From: Lachnospiraceae bacterium UBA3282
GTDB taxonomy: Bacteria > Bacillota > Clostridia > Lachnospirales > Lachnospiraceae
Direction: 5' to 3'
Length of the DNA: 34,089 bases
NCBI GenBank assembly: GCA_002361735.1
Contig: DETS01000021.1
Location: forward strand, 1-34,089
The notes under the pieces are model-generated. The model worked only from the letters and a program-made list of their open reading frames with translations. It was not told where the DNA came from and did not search any database. Positions 29,887 to 34,089 of this stretch are shown here, piece by piece (position 1 is the first letter of the stretch; every line of letters starts with the position of its first letter). The translations under genes and the position numbers were made by a program.

Positions 29887-31233
29887 TCAATGCGGGCATA
29901 TTGCCCATGTATATGTATTGAGCCATTCACCGCGAATAACATGACTGCATTTAGCGCACATTTGTGATTGATACTCCCTTACCTCACAGCCGCCATTTGA
30001 GTACGGATGATGTAACCGTTCTTTCCCCGAAACATACACGTGATTACAGTGCGGTGAGATGCCGTCGTCTTCCGGCACCGGATAGACATTGCCCTCCTCG
30101 TCAATAAATTCATGCTCATATAACATCTCGATATCCTGCTTGAGCACATTTTCATCCACGCTCTCCGCATCTTCCACATCCGGGACAAACTCAAACACAT
30201 CATCTTCCAGCGTCCAGTCGATCTCCTCTTGTGTCGTGCTTTCCGATACAGTCACCGAAAGCGGATCTCTGTACGCCAATGCCGTAATCGAGTTTGCCAT
30301 AATTAGCGCCGCTGCCAGCGCACCTGTCGCAATACGATTCCATTTCTTATGATTCATGATGTTCATCATCCTTTCTCTTATGTATTTGGAACTGCCGCCG
30401 AAGCCGGCGTTCCATTTCACCGGAGCTTCCTCCGGTTCGTCATCTCCTGCCTCGTCGATCAGCAAAAGCAGGTACCGCTTCGTCTCCTCTTTCGTCCTTC
30501 CCCGCACCACGCCATCGTCGCAGGCACATTCACAGACATGCGCAAGCTCCTTGCGCAGTTTCCACATAAACGGATTCCACCAGTGCAGAAAAATCGCAAA
30601 CTGTGCGATCATCTTCCATAGGACATCCAATAGTTTGATATGTACCATCTCATGACGGGCAAGCAGTTCCGCCTCCCGGCTGTCCGCTTTTCCGGCACAG
30701 ATGATAACGGGTCTGAAGATGCCAAAGGTCATGGAAGGATCGCCGTCCCGCGCCTGCAGAAGGGATACCCGGCGTCTCACACCGTATTCCTTACGCAGCC
30801 GATCGACGAAGTCTCTTTCCCGCTCCGTCATCCCCAACTCCGCATAAGCGGCAAAACGGCGGACAGTCCGCAGATACTCCGCCAGTTTTCTGATGATCAG
30901 AAACGCAACGCCCGCAAGCCACACGAGTGTGATCGCCGCCTGCACGGCGGCAAAGAAATTCACGTGGAAATCTCCGTCCGCATGCACCAGATAATTCATC
31001 CTTGCCAGCGGTCTGCGCTTCGTCGTGAACTGACTTTCCCAAGCGGCTGCCGGAACGACCTCGCGATACCAGCCTTTGATAAAAGGCAGAGGAATCAGAT
31101 AATATAAAAGGGCAGCTTTGGCGAGCAGACAGTAGACGCTCGCGCAAAGCTTTTCTTTCAACACACGATGCAGCAAAAGGAACAGACATGTCATCGTCGT
31201 TCCTGAGAGCGCCATAACCAGCAGATATTCCAT
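29887..31233 (-). CDS. BlaR1/M56-type membrane metalloprotease sensor, no PBP domain, Cys/His-rich C-terminus
   Basis: The protein has 448 residues. In BlaR1 proteins a ligand signal activates the membrane zinc protease, which relieves BlaI repression. The N-terminal half has membrane segments at about 3-22, 32-52 and 95-115, the M56 site HEMVH (194-198) followed by FLHWWNPFMW, and the downstream CECACDD segment. A last hydrophobic segment (about 301-320) leads to an extracellular tail of 128 residues. That tail is not a penicillin-binding domain (no SxxK-type fold, far too short). It is acidic at first, then Cys/His-rich: Cys396, His398, Cys416, Cys426, Cys429, His431, Cys446 and His448. ATG directly abuts the blaI stop, with GGAGG inside the end of the preceding gene. 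The ligand is unlikely to be a beta-lactam bound covalently. Confidence 0.88.
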   Translation of the reverse strand: MEYLLVMALSGTTMTCLFLLLHRVLKEKLCASVYCLLAKAALLYYLIPLPFIKGWYREVVPAAAWESQFTTKRRPLARMNYLVHADGDFHVNFFAAVQAAITLVWLAGVAFLIIRKLAEYLRTVRRFAAYAELGMTERERDFVDRLRKEYGVRRRVSLLQARDGDPSMTFGIFRPVIICAGKADSREAELLARHEMVHIKLLDVLWKMIAQFAIFLHWWNPFMWKLRKELAHVCECACDDGVVRGRTKEETKRYLLLLIDEAGDDEPEEAPVKWNAGFGGSSKYIRERMMNIMNHKKWNRIATGALAAALIMANSITALAYRDPLSVTVSESTTQEEIDWTLEDDVFEFVPDVEDAESVDENVLKQDIEMLYEHEFIDEEGNVYPVPEDDGISPHCNHVYVSGKERLHHPYSNGGCEVREYQSQMCAKCSHVIRGEWLNTYTWAICPH

Positions 31234-31605
31234 CTACTCCTCCCAGTACTTCTCCAAAATATTCTTCAATTCGTTCTTTTCGTTCTTTGTGATTCGTTCA
31301 TCCTTGACATACGCTGCCACCAGATTGCTCAACCGTCCTCCATACATCGAATCGATCGCTGCCTGTATCTGTTCGTAATGATAATCCTCCCGACTCACTG
31401 CGGCTTTCACGATTCTGTTCTCCCGTGTGACGAGCCCTTTCTCCTCAAGCCTGCTTAAAAAGGTGTTCAGGGTCTGCCTTTTCCACTCCTTTCCATCCGC
31501 CTCAAACAGGGCAAGAAGCTTGGATTGCTTCACACCTTCCTCAAGATTCCATAATTTCTCCAAAACTTCCAACTCTGCTTCCGATGCGCTATAGATTTTT
31601 CCCAT
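31234..31605 (-). CDS. BlaI/MecI-family winged-helix repressor
   Basis: About 123 residues from ATG 31605 (MGKIYSASEAELEVLEKLW); the frame is open further upstream, but family homology starts here and the predicted transcript starts near 31639. The N-terminal winged helix (about 5-80) has the recognition segment WKRQTLNTFLSRLEEKGLVTRE. The C-terminal helices (about 85-120) serve for dimerisation. BlaI proteins repress their own operon and target genes until cleaved by the partner protease. It is translationally coupled to the BlaR1-like gene. The promoter carries an ACTAC-T-GTAGT dyad at the transcription start, consistent with autoregulation. Confidence 0.92.
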   Translation of the reverse strand: MGKIYSASEAELEVLEKLWNLEEGVKQSKLLALFEADGKEWKRQTLNTFLSRLEEKGLVTRENRIVKAAVSREDYHYEQIQAAIDSMYGGRLSNLVAAYVKDERITKNEKNELKNILEKYWEE

Positions 31606-31627
31606 GTTCCCTACTTTCCGGGGACTA

Positions 31628-31674
31628 ACTACTGTAGTCTCCTTAATTTTACGATTTTTGCCAAAACCTGTCAA
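31628..31674 (-). promoter_or_regulatory. blaI-blaR1 promoter with operator-like dyad
   Basis: TTGACA (31669-31674), a 17-nt spacer and TAAAAT (31646-31651) on the minus strand. The palindrome ACTAC-T-GTAGT (31628-31638) begins 7 nt after the -10, where a repressor would block the start. Confidence 0.8.
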
Positions 31675-31683
31675 CAGTTACGG

Positions 31684-31723
31684 GGGAACACAACAACTTG
31701 TGGTTCCCACTACAAATTGTATT
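31684..31723. repeat. Hairpin and second BlaI-like dyad behind the ABC transporter gene
   Basis: GGGAACACAA (31684-31693) pairs with TTGTGGTTCCC (31698-31708) with one bulge; there is no U-run, so it is a weak terminator candidate for the ABC gene. Beside it ACTACA-AAT-TGTATT (31709-31723) has the TACA-N3-TGTA form of the dyad at 26201-26215 and lies 35 bp upstream of the blaI -35. Confidence 0.5.
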
Positions 31724-31724
31724 C

Positions 31725-33623
31725 CTATGCCGTGATTGCGTTTCCGGTATACAACTGGTAGTATTTCCCACGCTCCTCGATCAGCTGGTCGTGGGTGCCT
31801 CTCTCGATGATCCTGCCCTGCTCCAATACCATGATGCAGTCGGCATTTTTGACCGTGGAAAGGCGGTGGGCGATGACGAAGGTAGTCCTGCCCTTCATCA
31901 GCTTATCCATGCCATCCTGCACGATGCGCTCTGTACGGGTATCGATGGAACTGGTCGCTTCGTCCAGAATCAGCACCGGCGGATCCGCCACCGCCGCCCT
32001 GGCAATGGCGAGAAGCTGTCTCTGCCCCTGGCTTAAATTCGCACCGTCCCCTGTGAGTACGGTGTCATAGCCTTCGGGCAGACGCCTGATAAAGCTGTCC
32101 GCATTGGCAAGCCTTGCTGCCGCTTTGACTTCTTCGTCGGTCGCGTCCAGCTTTCCGTAGCGGATGTTTTCCATGACGGTGCCTGTGAACAGGTGGGTAT
32201 CCTGCAATACAATGCCCAGGGAGCGGCGCAGGTCCGCCTTTTTGATCTTATTGACATTGATACCGTCATAGCGTATTTTCCCATCCTGAATATCGTAGAA
32301 ACGATTGATCAGGTTCGTGATGGTAGTCTTGCCCGCGCCCGTAGAACCGACAAAGGCGATCTTCTGTCCGGGCTGAGCATAGAGCTTCACGTCATGGAGC
32401 ACCATCTTATCGTCATTGTACCCAAAATCCACGCCGTCAAAAACCACGTCACCCATAAGCTCCACATAATCCACGGAGTGATCCGCCTGATGCTCGTGCC
32501 GCCAGCCCCAGCGACCCGTGCGTTCGGGCGTCTCCACAAGCTTGCCGCCCTCCTCCTTCACATTCACAAGCGTCACGTAGCCAGCGTCTACCTCCGGCGC
32601 CTCATCCAGCAGCTTAAAGATCCGCTCCGCGCCTGCAAGCGCCATCACCACTGCGTTAAACTGCTGGCTCACCTGGTTGATCGGCATGTTGAAGCTCTTG
32701 TTGAAGGTCAAAAAACTTGCCAGTTTTCCGAGAGTCAGCCCCGTCGCCCCGGAGAGCGCCAACGCGCCGCCCACGATGGCGCAGACCACGTAACTCACAT
32801 TGCCGAGCTGATTATTGACGGGCCCTACCACGTTGACCAGGTAATTCGCCCTGTTCGAGCTCTCACAGAGCGCATCGTTGAGTTCACTGAAGTCCGCGAT
32901 ATTCTTTGCCTCGTGGTTGAATACCTTGACCACCTTCTGCCCGTTCATCATCTCCTCGATGAAGCCGTTGACCTTGCCCAGATTAACCTGCTGCTCCATA
33001 AAATATCTGCCGCTTAAGCCCGCCACCTTCTTGGTCACCACAAGCATGAACGCCACCATCAGAAGCGTTGTAACGGTCAGCGGCACGCTGAGAATGACCA
33101 TACTCACAAACACGCTCACAATGGTGATCACGCTGTTGAACACCTGCGGCATACTCTGGCTGATCATCTGCCGCAGCGTCTCCGTATCGTTTGTGTAGGT
33201 TGACATAATATCTCCATGAACATGCGTATCAAAGTACTTGATCGGCAGCGTCTCCATATGCGTAAAGAGATCGTCCCTGATGTTGCGCAGCGTTCCCTGA
33301 GTCACATTGATCATCATACGGTTCCAGGCGTAAGAAGCGAGCACACCGATCAGGTAAAAGCACGCCACCCGCCCGATTGCTCTCGCCAACGGCGCAAAGT
33401 CCGCCGTCTCCTGTGCCAGCATCGGCATGATATAGTCATCGATCAGGCGCTGCGTAAACATCGTGCCCTGCACATTCGCCAGCACGCTCACAAAGATCAG
33501 CACCGCCACGATCACCAGATGCAGCCGATAGCTTTTCGCCACATACCCCATCAGGCGCTTAAATACCTTTCCCGGATTCTCGATTTTCTTTCCTCCGCGC
33601 ATCTTTCCATGTGGTCCCGGCAT
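31725..33623 (-). CDS. ABC exporter half-transporter with consensus ATPase site motifs
   Basis: The protein has 632 residues. Six transmembrane segments (about 35-345) are followed by a charged linker and a nucleotide-binding domain (about 395-625). Motifs are Walker A GSTGAGKTT near 422, Q-loop VLQDTHLF, signature LSQGQ, Walker B VLILDEATSSID with the catalytic Glu, and H-loop IAHRLST; all are consensus. Type and length match the larger subunit of heterodimeric exporters (YheH/LmrD, BmrD class) that export drugs, lipids or peptides. Its partner is encoded immediately upstream and is cut by the window edge. ATG has GAGGGA 6-7 nt upstream. The substrate is unknown; the adjacent BlaI/BlaR1-like pair may or may not control it. 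Confidence 0.93.
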   Translation of the reverse strand: MPGPHGKMRGGKKIENPGKVFKRLMGYVAKSYRLHLVIVAVLIFVSVLANVQGTMFTQRLIDDYIMPMLAQETADFAPLARAIGRVACFYLIGVLASYAWNRMMINVTQGTLRNIRDDLFTHMETLPIKYFDTHVHGDIMSTYTNDTETLRQMISQSMPQVFNSVITIVSVFVSMVILSVPLTVTTLLMVAFMLVVTKKVAGLSGRYFMEQQVNLGKVNGFIEEMMNGQKVVKVFNHEAKNIADFSELNDALCESSNRANYLVNVVGPVNNQLGNVSYVVCAIVGGALALSGATGLTLGKLASFLTFNKSFNMPINQVSQQFNAVVMALAGAERIFKLLDEAPEVDAGYVTLVNVKEEGGKLVETPERTGRWGWRHEHQADHSVDYVELMGDVVFDGVDFGYNDDKMVLHDVKLYAQPGQKIAFVGSTGAGKTTITNLINRFYDIQDGKIRYDGINVNKIKKADLRRSLGIVLQDTHLFTGTVMENIRYGKLDATDEEVKAAARLANADSFIRRLPEGYDTVLTGDGANLSQGQRQLLAIARAAVADPPVLILDEATSSIDTRTERIVQDGMDKLMKGRTTFVIAHRLSTVKNADCIMVLEQGRIIERGTHDQLIEERGKYYQLYTGNAITA

Positions 33624-33698
33624 AATTTATCCCTCTTTTCTTCATTCTCTATTTCAGTTAGGAAGCGTTCGCTACATTCATCACAACTCAACGGTAAT

Positions 33699-33827
33699 TG
33701 TGCAAATTGTATAACCATAAGCAGACCCTTGGAGAACGTTGGCGCTTAGCGAGGTTCTTTCGAGCTTAGCACCATTACGTTCGGAGCGGAGCGAAAGCGC
33801 GTCTGCGTTGGTTATACAATTTACACA
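33699..33827. repeat. MITE/REP-like element with inverted-repeat ends between the ABC subunit genes
   Basis: The ends TGTGCAAATTGTATAACCA (33699-33717) and its inverted copy (33809-33827) match at 18 of 19 positions, and GCAGAC/GTCTGC continues the pairing inward (33721-33726 with 33801-33806). The 74-bp core has the GCTTAGC direct repeat (33744-33750 and 33764-33770) and a purine-rich GGAGCGGAGCGAAAGCGC stretch. It begins right at the stop codon of the upstream ABC gene. It encodes nothing. It looks like a non-autonomous mobile or dispersed palindromic element, or a structured intercistronic RNA. Confidence 0.65.
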
Positions 33828-33828
33828 T

Positions 33829-34089
33829 TTAATGAGGTTCATCAAAGTCGCCGCTTCCGCCGCCCGTCTGCGACTCATAAACCTCTCTGTAGATCTCATT
33901 GCCCGCAAGCAGCTCCTCGTGTGTGCCAAACCCGTGCACTCTGCCGTCGTCCATGACAATGATGCGGTCGGCGTTCATCACGCTGGATACTCTCTGCGCA
34001 ATGATCAGCTTTGTGGTGTCGGGAATCTCCTCCGCAAACGCCTTTCTGATCTTTGCGTCCGTCGCCGTATCCACCGCGCTGGTGGAATC
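33829..34089 (-). CDS. ABC exporter half-transporter, C-terminal end, degenerate ATPase subunit (runs off the right edge)
   Basis: Only the last 86 codons are in the window. The visible part starts at Walker B/D-loop (DSTSAVDTATD) and continues through IAQRVSSVMNADRIIVMDDGRVHGFGTHEELL to a Gly/Asp-rich tail. Two substitutions are visible: Asp where the catalytic Glu of Walker B would be, and Gln for the H-loop His. That is the pattern of the degenerate site in heterodimeric exporters such as TM287/288. The next gene downstream is the consensus-site subunit, so the two should form an asymmetric heterodimer. They are separated by 205 nt that contain the inverted-repeat element. Confidence 0.9.
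   Translation of the reverse strand, partial: DSTSAVDTATDAKIRKAFAEEIPDTTKLIIAQRVSSVMNADRIIVMDDGRVHGFGTHEELLAGNEIYREVYESQTGGGSGDFDEPH

Noticed and set aside
32193..33017. 274-residue plus-strand open frame opposite the ABC exporter
   Set aside because: Antisense shadow; the minus strand carries all ABC motifs.

Overview
The window looks like chromosome of a Clostridia bacterium, most likely Lachnospiraceae. The evidence is family content: the rho / rpmE / DUF1385 / prmC / prfA order, DUF4364, DUF4250 and DUF975 proteins, a CIRCE-controlled clpB, and a BirA-type operator in front of bioY. Shine-Dalgarno sites are strong (GGAGG), and several starts are GTG or TTG. About 90% is coding, mostly on the minus strand. 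No rRNA, tRNA, CRISPR array, prophage or complete insertion sequence was seen.

Layout. 1-4354 (minus): rho, then rpmE with its own promoter and a structured leader, a DUF1385 membrane protein, prmC and the start of prfA; this is a translation and transcription housekeeping block. 4638-6340 (plus): a malic enzyme and a DUF4364 winged-helix protein. 6396-11903 (minus): an envelope locus of a DUF975 membrane protein, a response regulator, a histidine kinase, a polysaccharide deacetylase and a membrane-anchored glycosidase-like protein. 12015-13923 (minus): a 56-residue DUF4250 protein overlapping a 2Fe-2S/ASKHA corrinoid-activator protein, closed by a good terminator. 13981-17735 (minus): an S66 LD-carboxypeptidase behind clpB. 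17899-22702 (minus): a lipoprotein alpha-L-rhamnosidase (GH78) and a DUF234-type ATPase whose promoter is preceded by a 15-bp periodic repeat. 22859-24229 (minus) is an NhaC antiporter. 24458-26077 (plus) is a membrane sulfatase-like protein followed by two terminator-like hairpins.

26394-29566 (minus) holds bioY and, upstream, a PatB/MalY C-S lyase with a cysteine desulfurase, a plausible sulfur unit. 29887-31605 (minus) is a BlaI/BlaR1-like pair whose sensor has no penicillin-binding domain and instead ends in a Cys/His-rich tail. 31725-34089 (minus) is a heterodimeric ABC exporter, one subunit cut by the window edge; the two subunits are separated by a 129-bp element with inverted-repeat ends.

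The most unusual signals are these. A minus-strand promoter at 26201-26252 closely resembles the blaI promoter and carries a similar dyad, but no gene follows it. The CCGAG repeat lies in front of the ATPase. The short inverted-repeat element sits between the ABC genes. The BlaR1-like sensor has a Cys/His tail. A 17-bp palindrome lies between CIRCE and clpB. All functions are inferred from reading the sequence; no database search was run.
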